64,000 nt of DNA from Chitinilyticum litopenaei DSM 21440. Lineage in GTDB: Bacteria; Pseudomonadota; Gammaproteobacteria; Burkholderiales; Chitinibacteraceae. The DNA lies in the NCBI RefSeq assembly GCF_000428145.1, contig NZ_ATZJ01000021.1, positions 1-64,000 on the forward strand. Direction: 5' to 3'. The notes below the pieces were generated by a model. It searched no databases, was not told where the DNA came from, and saw only the letters and a list, made by a program, of their open reading frames with translations. The number at the start of each line of letters is the position of its first letter. Within the stretch, counting starts at the first letter, position 1. Positions 24,648 through 33,632 of this stretch are shown here, piece by piece. A program made the position numbers and the translations under genes.

Positions 24648-27029
24648 ATGACCGAACGCTATGTGATCGATTTCGCGCAATTGCGCATGCACGACGTGGA
24701 AACCGTGGGGGGCAAGAATGCCTCGCTCGGGGAAATGATTTCGCAACTGACCGCCAAGGGCGTGCGCGTACCGGGCGGCTTTGCCACCACGGCGCAGGCG
24801 TATCGCGTGTTTCTGGCCCACGAAGGGCTGGCCGATCGCATCGATGCGGCGCTGGCCGGCCTGGATGTCGATGACGTGAAAGAGCTGGCGCGCGTTGGCC
24901 GCCAGATCCGCGACTGGATTGTTGCCACGCCATTCCCGGCGCAGCTGGAGCAGGAAATTGCCGAGCACTACGCAGCCTTCGGGAACGGCGAAGTGACCGT
25001 TGCCGTGCGTTCGTCGGCCACCGCCGAAGACCTGCCGGATGCATCCTTTGCCGGCCAGCAGGAAACCTTCCTCAATATCGTCGGCTACCAGAACGTACTG
25101 GATGCCATCAAGCACGTGTTTGCTTCGCTCTACAACGACCGCGCGATTGCCTACCGCGTGCACAAGGGTTTTGATCACAAGCTCGTCGCCCTGTCGGCCG
25201 GCATTCAGCGCATGGTGCGCTCGGACTGTGGGGCCGCCGGCGTGATGTTCTCGATCGATACCGAAACCGGCTTCGACCAGGTGGTGTTCGTCACCGCCTC
25301 GTATGGTCTGGGTGAAACCGTGGTGCAGGGCGCCGTCAATCCGGACGAATTCTATGTGCACAAACCGACACTGCGCGCCGGTCGTCCGGCCATCGTGCGC
25401 CGCCATCTCGGCGGCAAGGCGCTGAAAATGGAATTCGACCGCGAAGCCGTCGCCGGCAAGTCGGTAAAGACCATCGAGGTGCCGCAGGCCGATCGCATGC
25501 AGTTCTCGATCTCCGATGCCGAAGTGGAAGAACTCGCCCGCTACGCGCTGACCATCGAAGAACACTACGAGCGTCCGATGGACATCGAATGGGGCCGGGA
25601 CGGCATCGACGGCAAGCTGTATATCCTGCAGGCGCGGCCGGAAACCGTGAAATCGCAGGAAGCCGCCAGCGACAAGCTCAGCAAGTTCCGCCTGCTGGAA
25701 AAGGGCGAAGTGCTGTGCGAAGGCCGCGCCATCGGCCAGAAAATCGGCCAGGGCAAGGTGCGCATCATCCGTGATGTGTCCGAGATGGATCGCGTGCAGC
25801 CCGGTGATGTGCTGGTCTCCGACATGACTGATCCGGACTGGGAGCCGGTGATGAAGCGTGCAGCGGCGATCGTCACCAACCGTGGCGGGCGCACCTGCCA
25901 CGCCGCGATCATCGCGCGCGAGCTGGGCGTGCCGGCCGTGGTCGGCTGCGGCGACGCGACGCGCGTGCTGCGTGATGGTGACGAGGTCACCGTGTCGTGT
26001 TCCGAGGGCGATACCGGCAATATCTACGCGGGCCTGCTGAAATTCGAGAAGATGGACGTGGCGCTGGCCACCATGCCGACGCCGCCGGTGAAGCTGATGA
26101 TGAACGTCGGCAATCCGGAGCTGGCGTTCGAATTCTGCCAGCTGCCCAATGAAGGTGTCGGCCTGGCGCGGCTGGAGTTCATCATCAACCGCATGATCGG
26201 CGTGCACCCGAAAGCGCTGCTCGATTACCCGAATGTGGCGCCCGAGCTCAAGGGCCAGATTGAAAGCCGCATCGCTGGCTACCGCTCGGCCATCGATTTC
26301 TATGTCGACAAGCTGGCCGAGGGTATTTCGACGCTGGCGGCCGCTTTCTGGCCGAAGAAGGTCATCGTGCGCCTGTCCGACTTCAAGTCGAACGAATACG
26401 CCAACCTGATCGGTGGCCCGCAATACGAGCCGCACGAAGAAAACCCGATGATCGGCTTCCGTGGTGCGGCGCGTTATGTCGACAAGAGCTTCCGCGACTG
26501 CTTCGAGCTGGAGTGCCGCGCGGTGAAGAAGGTGCGCGACGAGATGGGTCTCACCAATGTGGAGGTGATGATTCCCTTCGTGCGCACGCTGTCGGAAGCC
26601 GAATGCGTGATCGAGCTGCTGGAGCGCAATGGCCTGAAGCGTGGCGAGAACGGCCTGCGCGTGATCATGATGTGCGAAATTCCGGCCAACGCCGTGCTGG
26701 CCGAGCGCTTCCTCGAACATTTCGACGGCTTCTCGATTGGCTCGAACGACATGACGCAGCTGACGCTGGGGATTGACCGCGACTCCGGCGGCCCGGTGTC
26801 GACCAGCTTTGACGAGCGCAACGACGCCGTGAAGGCGATGCTGTCGATGTCGATCAAGGCCGCGCGCAAGCTGAACAAGTATGTCGGCATTTGCGGCCAG
26901 GGCCCGTCGGATCATCCGGATTTTGCGCAGTGGCTGGTGGAAGAGGGCATTGAAACCATTTCGCTCAATCCGGATACGGTGATTGAAACCTGGCTCTTCC
27001 TGGCCGGCGCCAAGCAAGCTGCAGCCTGA
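24648..27029 (+). CDS. ppsA: Phosphoenolpyruvate synthase
   Basis: PpsA converts pyruvate, ATP and water to PEP, AMP and phosphate for gluconeogenesis. The product is about 793 residues. The ATP-binding domain begins VGGKNASLGEM, with RSSATAEDLPDASFAGQQE near 125. The phospho-His and regulatory Thr lie in GGRTCHAAIIARELG near 415, and the C-terminal PEP/pyruvate domain carries ICGQGPSDHPDFAQWL. ATG 24648 is chosen (a second ATG is at 24633). It is paired with its regulator ppsR in divergent orientation. A strong terminator follows. Confidence 0.96.
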   Translation: MTERYVIDFAQLRMHDVETVGGKNASLGEMISQLTAKGVRVPGGFATTAQAYRVFLAHEGLADRIDAALAGLDVDDVKELARVGRQIRDWIVATPFPAQLEQEIAEHYAAFGNGEVTVAVRSSATAEDLPDASFAGQQETFLNIVGYQNVLDAIKHVFASLYNDRAIAYRVHKGFDHKLVALSAGIQRMVRSDCGAAGVMFSIDTETGFDQVVFVTASYGLGETVVQGAVNPDEFYVHKPTLRAGRPAIVRRHLGGKALKMEFDREAVAGKSVKTIEVPQADRMQFSISDAEVEELARYALTIEEHYERPMDIEWGRDGIDGKLYILQARPETVKSQEAASDKLSKFRLLEKGEVLCEGRAIGQKIGQGKVRIIRDVSEMDRVQPGDVLVSDMTDPDWEPVMKRAAAIVTNRGGRTCHAAIIARELGVPAVVGCGDATRVLRDGDEVTVSCSEGDTGNIYAGLLKFEKMDVALATMPTPPVKLMMNVGNPELAFEFCQLPNEGVGLARLEFIINRMIGVHPKALLDYPNVAPELKGQIESRIAGYRSAIDFYVDKLAEGISTLAAAFWPKKVIVRLSDFKSNEYANLIGGPQYEPHEENPMIGFRGAARYVDKSFRDCFELECRAVKKVRDEMGLTNVEVMIPFVRTLSEAECVIELLERNGLKRGENGLRVIMMCEIPANAVLAERFLEHFDGFSIGSNDMTQLTLGIDRDSGGPVSTSFDERNDAVKAMLSMSIKAARKLNKYVGICGQGPSDHPDFAQWLVEEGIETISLNPDTVIETWLFLAGAKQAAA

Positions 27030-27044
27030 TCGAGCTATAGCGCA

Positions 27045-27081
27045 AAACGACACAGCCCGGCGATGCCGGGCTGTGTCGTTT
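27045..27081 (+). terminator. Intrinsic terminator after ppsA
   Basis: A perfect 17-bp stem, AAACGACACAGCCCGGC / GCCGGGCTGTGTCGTTT, with a GAT loop. The T tract is short, but the stem is very stable. Confidence 0.9.
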
Positions 27082-27159
27082 CTGCCTGTGCGGGCGGGAA
27101 ACCGCATTTTCGCAATCAGCTGCTAGGCTGAAGCATTCTTCATGATTCAGGGCCGGGCA

Positions 27160-28473
27160 ATGGGCTGGTTGCGCAAACTGTTTGGCGGGCAAGAGGAAAC
27201 GACGTCGCCAGCCCCTTCCACGCTCAGCGTGTCGGCTGCCGCGCTGGCCGAATCGCAGGCCGCCGCCGGTTTGCTGCGCCGCTACCCCGTTTACGACCGT
27301 CACTGGAAAACGGTGGCCTACGCCATCTCCCTGCGCCAGCTGCCGCATGCCAACGACACGCGCAGCCATGGCCAGCGCGATGCCGAAATCCTGCTGCATG
27401 AACTGGGGCGCGTCTTTTCCGGGCAGCCCATTCGCCACGCCATCTGGCTGGAGCTGGACTGGGAAGGGCTGCCGCTGCTGCTGGCACAGGGGCTGGCCGG
27501 CGCCGGCCAGCTGCAGCTCATCCTGCATGGCCAGCCGCAACAGGAGCTGGCCACCTGCCGGGGCATGCTGGCCGAGCTGGCGCGCCAGGGCATCGTCTGC
27601 GGTGTGGAAGCGCGTGACGCGCAGGCGCTGCCGCCGGCCCTGCTCGAGCCCATGCAGCTGCTGGCGCTGGCCGTGTCTTCGCCCGATCTGGCCGTGCTCA
27701 GCCAGCACATCGAATACGGCCGGCAACTGAAACCCGGCATCGCCCTCTGGATGCACGGGCTGGATAGCCGCGAAGCCGCCGAAGTCTGCCGCCAGCTCGG
27801 GGTGGATTACCTGAGCGGACGCGTATTCACCAACCCGGATGCACTGCAGGTGCAGTTGCCGGCGGAGTTCATCAAGCTCAATCGCGTGCTGCAGATGGTG
27901 CGCCGTGGCGCCGAATTTGCCGAGGTGGCGCATGAGCTGAAAAGCGATCCGGTGCTGAGCGTACGCCTGCTGCGCTATGTGAATTCGGCCGCGCTGGGCC
28001 TGTCGCAGACGGTGAGCAGCCTCGAGCAGGCGCTGGTCGTGCTGGGCCAGCAGCGCGTGTATCGCTGGCTCTCGCTCCTACTGTTCGTGGGCGGCAGTCA
28101 TTCACCACTGGACGACACCCTGCTTGAAGCCGCGCTGACGCGCGCGCGGCTGATGGAAACCGCTGCCGCAAGTCATTTCACTCCCGCGCAATGCGAAGAG
28201 CTCTTCCTCACCGGCCTTTTCTCGCTGCTTGATTACCTGCTGCGCGTACCGCGCCGTCTGCTGCTGCAGGAGTTGTGCGCGCCGGCGCTGGTCGTGGAGA
28301 CCCTGGCCGGGCAACCCACGCCTTACTCGCCCTGGCTGGCGCTGGCGGAAGCCGGGGAAATGAATGCCGATCTGTCGCCCGAACTGCTGGCCGCCTGCGG
28401 GCTGGACGCGGAGAGCTTCGGCCGCCTGCAGATGGCCGCCACGCTGTGGGCGCTGTCCACACTGGCGGAGTGA
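27160..28473 (+). CDS. EAL-like/HDOD signalling protein
   Basis: The product is about 437 residues. The first half (to ~215) has the layout of an EAL domain but lacks the EAL catalytic motif and metal-binding acidic residues, so it is probably a binding or structural relic. The C-terminal half (from ~228) is an HDOD domain (FIKLNRVLQMV, LKSDPVLSVRLLRYVNSAA, VSSLEQALVVLGQQRVYRWL), a non-catalytic HD relative found in regulators. This YuxH-type pairing is linked to motility or second-messenger control in other bacteria. ATG 27160 is preferred over 27142. Confidence 0.85.
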   Translation: MGWLRKLFGGQEETTSPAPSTLSVSAAALAESQAAAGLLRRYPVYDRHWKTVAYAISLRQLPHANDTRSHGQRDAEILLHELGRVFSGQPIRHAIWLELDWEGLPLLLAQGLAGAGQLQLILHGQPQQELATCRGMLAELARQGIVCGVEARDAQALPPALLEPMQLLALAVSSPDLAVLSQHIEYGRQLKPGIALWMHGLDSREAAEVCRQLGVDYLSGRVFTNPDALQVQLPAEFIKLNRVLQMVRRGAEFAEVAHELKSDPVLSVRLLRYVNSAALGLSQTVSSLEQALVVLGQQRVYRWLSLLLFVGGSHSPLDDTLLEAALTRARLMETAAASHFTPAQCEELFLTGLFSLLDYLLRVPRRLLLQELCAPALVVETLAGQPTPYSPWLALAEAGEMNADLSPELLAACGLDAESFGRLQMAATLWALSTLAE

Positions 28474-28698
28474 TCAGGGTATTCGCCTGCAACCAAGCGT
28501 GTGCATTGCCTCTGGCGCCATGGGGTTGGCGGTATTGTCGGCCAGCCTCTGTGCGCCTTGCCCCCGCCTGCCGAGATGCCACCTGCCAAGTGCAGCTTTT
28601 CCCGGATTCTTCGGTATTAAAACCGCCCTGGCCGCCGGGAGGGGCGCTATCATGCGCTGGCATATGACAACATCACACTGACAGCAAAGGAGAGAGCA

Positions 28699-29253
28699 AT
28701 GCAAAAAACACTGATGGCAATGATTCTGGGGGCTTGCTTCGCGCTGGCGCCGGCTACTGTCATGGCGGAAGCGCAGAGCGGTGAAGTCGTGCTGGCCGTG
28801 AGCGAGCGCGATTCCGTGGAAACCACCGTGTCCGAAATCGACAAGGTCAATCGCAATGTCACACTGAAATTCGCCAATGGCGAAGAAGTGGCGCTGCTGG
28901 CCGTGCCGGCGGAAATCACCCGGCTGGACAGCCTCAACGTGGGCGACAAGGTAACGGTGAAGGCGAGCGACACGCTGGCCATTCTGCTGATCAAGGGCGG
29001 CAGTGGCGTACGCGCCATCATCGACGGTGAAGGCTATCAGCGCACCGCCGACGGCGCCGGCCGCGTCATGACGCGCCGCATCCGCTCCGACATCGTCGCC
29101 GTTGATCAGCAGGCGCAAACCGTGACGGTGAAAAACCTCAGCGGCGAGCTGCAGACGATCAAGGTGCAGAACGAAGCCACCCTGCGCAATGCCGCGAAGG
29201 GCGACCAGGCCGAAGTGATCATGCGCACCAGCGTGGCGATCTGGGCCAAGTAA
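28699..29253 (+). CDS. Exported protein with repeated beta domain
   Basis: The product is about 184 residues with a signal peptide (MQKTLMAMILGACFALAPAT...MA), predicted periplasmic, and a strong AAGGAGAG site before its start. The mature part looks like two related beta units: VSEIDKVNRNVTLKFANGEE and IVAVDQQAQTVTVKNLSGEL, each followed by a KV-V-A-E-T/A-LR-like segment. I do not recognise the family by name. It stands alone between the EAL-HDOD gene and cysM. Confidence 0.7.
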   Translation: MQKTLMAMILGACFALAPATVMAEAQSGEVVLAVSERDSVETTVSEIDKVNRNVTLKFANGEEVALLAVPAEITRLDSLNVGDKVTVKASDTLAILLIKGGSGVRAIIDGEGYQRTADGAGRVMTRRIRSDIVAVDQQAQTVTVKNLSGELQTIKVQNEATLRNAAKGDQAEVIMRTSVAIWAK

Positions 29254-29284
29254 TCCGGGCGGGCCGGCGAGCGGCCGGCCGCGC

Positions 29285-29312
29285 TATAATGGGCGCTTCC
29301 ATCCGGAGCGCC
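29285..29312 (+). promoter_or_regulatory. cysM promoter -10 and inverted repeat
   Basis: TATAAT (29285-29290) is followed at once by GGGCGCT and, after 8 bases, AGCGCCC (29306-29312), an inverted repeat that contains the GGAG ribosome-binding site at its 3' arm. If transcription begins at the usual distance from TATAAT, the 5' arm would fall at or before the first base. It is then more likely a DNA operator than an RNA hairpin. Confidence 0.55.
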
Positions 29313-29314
29313 CA

Positions 29315-30205
29315 TTGTCATTTTCCATGTACCAATACCTTGAAGACTTCGTCGGCAATACCCCGCTGGTGCGACTGAAACGCATTGCCGGCCACCCCAG
29401 CAACATCATTCTGGTCAAGCTTGAAGGCAACAACCCGGCCGGCTCGGTGAAAGACCGGCCCGCGCTGTCGATGATCCGCCACGCGCAAGAGCGCGGCACC
29501 ATCAAGCCCGGCGACACGCTGATCGAGGCCACCTCGGGCAACACCGGCATCGCGCTGGCCATGGCTGCGGCGATGATGGGCTACCGCATGGTGCTGATCA
29601 TGCCGAAGAATTCCAGCATCGAGCGCGTGCAGACGATGAAAGCCTATGGCGCCGAGGTGATTCTGGTGGATGGCATGGAGGTCGCCCGCGATCTGGCCGG
29701 GCAGATGATGCAGGAAGGCCGAGGCCTGGTGCTCGACCAGTTCGCCAACCCCGACAATCCGCTCGCGCACTATGAAACCACCGGCCCGGAGATCTGGCGC
29801 GATACCGCCGGCAAGATCACCCATTTCGTGTCCAGCATGGGCACCACCGGCACCATCATGGGCACGCGGCGCTTTCTCAAGGAACAGAACCCGGCGGTGC
29901 AGGTGATCGGCGTGCAGCCCTGCGACGGCGCATCGATTCCCGGCATCCGCAAGTGGCCTGCCGAGTATGTGCCGGCGATCTGCGATTTCTCGCTGATCGA
30001 CCGCATCATGGAAGTCAGCCAGAGCGCGGCCGAAGAGATGACGCGCCGGCTGGCGCGCGAAGAAGGCATCCTGGCCGGCATTTCCTCGGGCGGCGCGCTG
30101 CATTCGGCCGTGGAACTCGCGCAGGAAGTGCGCGACGCGGTGATTGTCTCCATCGTTTGCGACCGCGGCGACCGTTACCTCTCGACCGGAGTCTTCCCCG
30201 CATGA
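29315..30205 (+). CDS. cysM: Cysteine synthase B
   Basis: A PLP-dependent O-acetylserine sulfhydrylase. The product is 296 residues from TTG, close to other CysM proteins. The PLP lysine is in NPAGSVKDRPA (K46), the substrate loop is TSGNTGIALAMA, and the phosphate-binding loop is SSMGTTGTIMG; the last is CysM-like rather than CysK-like. The TTG at 29315 has GGAG 7 bases upstream, whereas the ATG at 29327 is 19 bases away, so TTG is favoured. Its stop overlaps the SemiSWEET-like start as ATGA. Confidence 0.95.
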   Translation: MSFSMYQYLEDFVGNTPLVRLKRIAGHPSNIILVKLEGNNPAGSVKDRPALSMIRHAQERGTIKPGDTLIEATSGNTGIALAMAAAMMGYRMVLIMPKNSSIERVQTMKAYGAEVILVDGMEVARDLAGQMMQEGRGLVLDQFANPDNPLAHYETTGPEIWRDTAGKITHFVSSMGTTGTIMGTRRFLKEQNPAVQVIGVQPCDGASIPGIRKWPAEYVPAICDFSLIDRIMEVSQSAAEEMTRRLAREEGILAGISSGGALHSAVELAQEVRDAVIVSIVCDRGDRYLSTGVFPA

Positions 30206-30510
30206 GTCCGCAAGCCATCGAAACGCTGGGGCTGATCGCCGGCGCCTGCACCACCGTCGCCTTCGCCCCGCAGGTCTGGCAGGTATGGAAGACGCGCAGC
30301 GCGCGCGACATTTCGCTGGGCATGTATCTGCTTTTCGTCACCGGCGTCGCGCTCTGGCTGGGGTATGGGCTGCTGGCCAATGCACTGCCTGTGGTTGTGG
30401 CCAATACCCTGACACTCATCCTCGCCGGCGCCGTGCTGGTGATGAAGCTGGTGTTTGATCGGCGCAGCAACACCCAACGCAGAGACGCAGAGGCGCAGAG
30501 AAAATCATGA
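30202..30510 (+). CDS. SemiSWEET-type PQ-loop transporter
   Basis: The product is about 102 residues with three membrane segments, the size of a bacterial SemiSWEET half-transporter that works as a dimer for small sugars. The PQ motif is in VAFAPQVWQVWKTRSARDIS, near residues 19-38. The ATG overlaps the cysM stop (ATGA). The last 13 or so residues (NTQRRDAEAQRKS) are encoded by a CGCAGAG repeat, so the native C-terminus has probably been altered by that insertion. Confidence 0.8.
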   Translation: MSPQAIETLGLIAGACTTVAFAPQVWQVWKTRSARDISLGMYLLFVTGVALWLGYGLLANALPVVVANTLTLILAGAVLVMKLVFDRRSNTQRRDAEAQRKS

Positions 30511-30563
30511 CATTGCCCGGTTTTCTGCGCCTTGCTCCCTGCCTTGGCGCCCCTGCGCTGAGG
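30476..30563. repeat. CGCAGAG-type inverted repeat, copy 2
   Basis: AACGCAGAGACGCAGAGGCG and AGAGAAAA on the left face TTTTCTGCG and CTGCGCTGAGG on the right. The left arm is translated as the tail of the SemiSWEET-like protein; the right arm ends just before the PHP gene start. Confidence 0.8.
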
Positions 30564-30574
30564 TTTTGCACGCC

Positions 30575-31420
30575 ATGACCCCCATCGACCTGCATTGCCA
30601 CTCAACGATTTCCGACGGCATGAAGCCGCCGCGCGAGGTCGTGCGCATGGCGCATGCGCGCGGCTGCCAGCTGTTTGCGCTGACCGATCACGACGACACG
30701 CGCGGGCTGGCGGACGCCGAAGACGAAGCGCGCCAGCTTGGCATGCCCTTCATCAACGGCGTCGAGATTTCGGTGAGCTGGGGCAAGCACACGCTGCACA
30801 TCGTCGGCCTGGGCTTTGACCGCAACAATCCCGAACTGCTCGCCGGGCTGGAATCGGTGCGCGCCGGGCGCTGGCAGCGCGCCGAACACATGGCGGCCGA
30901 GCTGGAAAAGAAGGCGAAAATCGCCGGCGTGCTCGAAGGCGCGCAGACCTACGCGGCCAACCCGGAAATGATCAGCCGCGCGCATTTCGCGCGCTATCTG
31001 GTGGAAATCGGCCGCTGCAAGGACATGAAATCGGTATTCAAGCAGTATCTGGTGCGCGGCAAGCCGGGTTACGTTGATCACGAATGGGCGCGCCTGCATG
31101 ACGCGGTCGACTGGATACGCGGCGCCGGCGGCGTCGCGGTGCTCGCGCACCCGGCGCGCTATGAACTGGGCAATGAAACGCTGCGCGTGCTGCTGGTGGA
31201 ATTCAAGCGCATGGGCGGCGAGGCCATCGAGGTGCTGTCGGGCTGCCACAATATCGGCGAAACCGCGCGCTTTGGCCGCATCGCCGTCGAATACGGCTAC
31301 CTGGCCTCGGCCGGCACCGACTACCACGCCACCGGCGAAGGCGCGCGCGAACCGGGACTGAACGGCGATCTGCCGATGGATTGCGAGCCGGTGTGGACAA
31401 GGTGGCTGGCTCAGCTGTAG
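30575..31420 (+). CDS. rnm: PHP-domain 5'-3' exoribonuclease (RNase AM/YciV family)
   Basis: A metal-dependent phosphoesterase of the PHP class; the E. coli homologue matures 5' ends of rRNA. The product is about 281 residues. Metal-binding motifs are DLHCHSTISDG, LTDHDDT, GVEIS, LAHPARY and AGTDYHA, all present. The stop codon TAG is contributed by the first bases of the REP pair that follows, so the repeat inserted precisely at or over the end of the gene. The neighbour order with yciO and the site-2 protease is conserved in betaproteobacteria. Confidence 0.9.
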   Translation: MTPIDLHCHSTISDGMKPPREVVRMAHARGCQLFALTDHDDTRGLADAEDEARQLGMPFINGVEISVSWGKHTLHIVGLGFDRNNPELLAGLESVRAGRWQRAEHMAAELEKKAKIAGVLEGAQTYAANPEMISRAHFARYLVEIGRCKDMKSVFKQYLVRGKPGYVDHEWARLHDAVDWIRGAGGVAVLAHPARYELGNETLRVLLVEFKRMGGEAIEVLSGCHNIGETARFGRIAVEYGYLASAGTDYHATGEGAREPGLNGDLPMDCEPVWTRWLAQL

Positions 31421-32061
31421 GAGCGAGCTTGCTCGCGAACGGCATGGTACTTTGAAGCACAAGAGCTCAATCAAACATTACTTTCGCGAGCATGCTCGCT
31501 CCTGAGGCGGGACGCATCATGGGTGAATTTCATGCCTGCAATCTGCGCAAGGGACGCTACTCGCAGAATGGTCAGATTTACCTGCTGACGAGCATTACCG
31601 CCGAGCGCACGCCCTTATTTTCCGATTGGCGGGTTGGGCGCTTACTGGTGAATGAACTACGCATGAGCAAGGTTGATACACTGGCGTTTGTCATCATGCC
31701 GGATCATCTGCACTGGCTTTGCCGCCTTGAGCAGCAAAATCTGTCGGCCGTGATCCAGGCAGTCAAATCCCGATCGGCAATCATGATCAATCGCCATCGT
31801 CGCGGTGCTGGTAAAGTCTGGCAGCCCGGTTTTCATGACCATGCCTTGCGGGCCGAAGAAGATGTCTTGTCCGTGGCCCGTTATGTAGTGGCCAACCCCT
31901 TGCGTGCCGGTATTGTTGAGCGGCTTGGCGATTACCCCTTGTGGGATGCCTGCTGGCTTTGAGTGAATGCTTTTGATGTCTGCTTTTTTGTAGGAGCGAG
32001 CTTGCTCGCGATCAGTGATGCTGGCAATCAGTAGGGATTCGCGAGCAAGCTCGCTCCTACG
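31417..32061 (+). mobile_element. RAYT with a REP pair on each side
   Basis: REP pairs at 31417-31503 and 31990-32061, each made of GTAGGAGCGAGCTTGCTCGC and its mirror GCGAGCAAGCTCGCTCCTAC (31417-31503 with a GCATGC variant), bracket one transposase gene. This is the classical arrangement by which RAYT enzymes recognise and spread REPs. The same REP pairs lie alone at 10.5, 41.8 and 47.3 kb. Confidence 0.9.
31519..31962 (+). CDS. REP-associated tyrosine transposase (RAYT)
   Basis: A Y1 HUH single-strand transposase related to TnpA of IS200/IS605, thought to process REP hairpins. The product is about 147 residues. The HUH pair is in IMPDHLHWLC (near 60-69) and the catalytic Tyr in ARYVVANPLRAGIVERLG (near 122-139), with WQPGFHDHALR between. 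Length and spacing are those of an intact RAYT. The second RAYT at 12.8 kb belongs to a clearly different subgroup. Confidence 0.9.
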   Translation: MGEFHACNLRKGRYSQNGQIYLLTSITAERTPLFSDWRVGRLLVNELRMSKVDTLAFVIMPDHLHWLCRLEQQNLSAVIQAVKSRSAIMINRHRRGAGKVWQPGFHDHALRAEEDVLSVARYVVANPLRAGIVERLGDYPLWDACWL

Positions 32062-32082
32062 GTACTTTGATTACGGAAACCC

Positions 32083-32706
32083 ATGTCCCAGTTTTTTTCC
32101 ATCCACCCCGAAAACCCGCAAGCGCGGCTGATCAAGCAGGCCGCCGACATCATCCGCAAGGGCGGTATCGTGGTGTATCCGACCGATTCCTGCTATGCAC
32201 TGGGCTGCAGCCTGGACAACAAGGACGCGCTCGATCGCATCCGCCGCATCCGCCAGCTCGACGACAAGCACCACTTCACGCTGGCCTGTCGCGACCTGTC
32301 GCAGCTGGGCAATTACGCGCGGGTGGACAACGCCACCTATCGCCTGCTGAAGGCCACCACGCCGGGCAATTACACCTTCATCCTGCTGGCGACCAAAGAA
32401 GTGCCGCGCCGCGTGTCGCACCCGAAAAAGCTGACCATCGGCCTGCGCGTTCCCGATCATCCGGTGGCGCTGGCGCTGCTGGAGGAACTCGGCGAGCCGC
32501 TCCTGTCGTCCAGCCTCTTGCTGCCCGAGGAAGAGCTGCCGCTGACGGATGCCTGGGAAATTCGCGAACGCCTGGAACACGAGGTCGAACTGGTGATCGA
32601 AGGCGGGTATTGCGGCACCGAGCCCACGACGGTCGTCGATCTGTCCGGCGACGGCGCGGTGATTCTGCGCGAAGGCAAGGGTTCGCTCGCCCCCTTTGGC
32701 GCCTGA
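32083..32706 (+). CDS. yciO: Sua5/YciO/YrdC-family protein (YciO-like)
   Basis: An RNA- and nucleotide-binding YrdC-fold protein. The product is about 207 residues with the fold's signature KGGIVVYPTDSCYALGC and the KHHFTLACRDLSQL and TPGNYTFIL segments. It is short of the extra Sua5 domain. By size and neighbourhood it matches YciO rather than TsaC, which catalyses threonylcarbamoyl-AMP formation for tRNA. Cytoplasmic; precise substrate unclear. Confidence 0.85.
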   Translation: MSQFFSIHPENPQARLIKQAADIIRKGGIVVYPTDSCYALGCSLDNKDALDRIRRIRQLDDKHHFTLACRDLSQLGNYARVDNATYRLLKATTPGNYTFILLATKEVPRRVSHPKKLTIGLRVPDHPVALALLEELGEPLLSSSLLLPEEELPLTDAWEIRERLEHEVELVIEGGYCGTEPTTVVDLSGDGAVILREGKGSLAPFGA

Positions 32707-32719
32707 GCTTGTTTTCTGA

Positions 32720-32766
32720 GGGTATAGGCCTGCAGCCATTTCATGTAAAAGACTGCAGGGTCATGG
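32720..32766. repeat. GGGTAT-tipped palindrome, intergenic copy
   Basis: GGGTATAGGCCTGCAGCCAT is followed by TTCATGTAAAAG and ACTGCAGGGTCATGG. It is one of the best-formed copies. Confidence 0.8.
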
Positions 32767-32838
32767 GGTGCGATGTATTGGCGGAAGCCCGGTTCAGCCC
32801 CATCTTGATCAAGCATTCACGCACAAGGATTTTCGCCA

Positions 32839-33489
32839 ATGGGCGGTTTTGACCTGACTACCTTCATCCAGACGGCCTGCATCTGGGCCATTCCGGTGCT
32901 GTTCGCCATCACGATTCACGAGGCCGCGCACGCGTATGCCGCCCGGCACTTCGGCGACAACACGGCGTATGCGGAAGGGCGGCTGACGCTCAATCCGCTC
33001 AAGCACATCGACCCGCTGGGCACCATCATCCTGCCGCTGGTGCTGCTGGCGCTGGGCGGCTTCCTGTTCGGCTGGGCCAAGCCGGTGCCGGTGCGTTTCG
33101 GCAATCTGCGCAACCCCAAGCGCGACATGCGCTGGGTCGCCGCCGCCGGCCCGCTGTCGAATTATGCGCAGGCCTTTGTCTGGCTGATCCTGCTCAAGCT
33201 CGCGACGGGCATGGAAGGCAGCGATTTCCAGCAGCCGCTGTTCCTGATGGCCAAGGCGGGCATCACCATCAACCTCAGCCTGATGGTGCTGAATCTGCTG
33301 CCCTTGCCGCCGCTCGACGGGGGGCGCATTCTGGTGTCGCTGCTGCCGTGGAAGCAGGCGGAGCAGGTGTCGCGCATCGAGCCTTATGGCTTCTGGATTT
33401 TGCTGGCCTTGCTGGCCACCGGTCTGCTTGGCGTCATCATGTCACCACTGCTGGGCATTGCCGCCATGCCGCTGCAGTGGCTGATATAA
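32839..33489 (+). CDS. Site-2-protease-like M50 metallopeptidase
   Basis: An intramembrane zinc protease of family M50. The product is about 216 residues with five or six hydrophobic spans. The zinc motif HEAAH lies in TIHEAAHAYAARHFG (near 28-42) and the third ligand in NLLPLPPLDGGRI (near 153-165). There is no PDZ domain, so it is the small soluble-type S2P found beside yciO and scpAB in many betaproteobacteria. Substrate is unknown. Confidence 0.9.
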   Translation: MGGFDLTTFIQTACIWAIPVLFAITIHEAAHAYAARHFGDNTAYAEGRLTLNPLKHIDPLGTIILPLVLLALGGFLFGWAKPVPVRFGNLRNPKRDMRWVAAAGPLSNYAQAFVWLILLKLATGMEGSDFQQPLFLMAKAGITINLSLMVLNLLPLPPLDGGRILVSLLPWKQAEQVSRIEPYGFWILLALLATGLLGVIMSPLLGIAAMPLQWLI

Positions 33490-33632
33490 GTGCTTGCATG
33501 GCGCGATAAACCGCAAAAGGCTGCAAAAACGGCGGAAACCGGCTCGAATTTTGCCCCTTGCCACAACGGCGCCTGCCTGACCCCGATTTGGCGTAGTGTT
33601 CCATGCCCGATAACTTCATCAAGGAGAAATCA

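Noticed and set aside
24597..27107. Very long minus-strand open frame opposite ppsA
   Set aside because: It is a shadow of a full-length PEP synthase, with no start signal and biased composition.
28477..28525. GGGTATTCGCCTGCAACC after the EAL-HDOD gene
   Set aside because: The left half matches the palindrome family but I could not find a convincing right half.
31417..32061. Possible CRISPR-like array from the closely spaced repeats around the RAYT gene
   Set aside because: Repeats are inverted, not direct, and the spacing is irregular; these are REP pairs.
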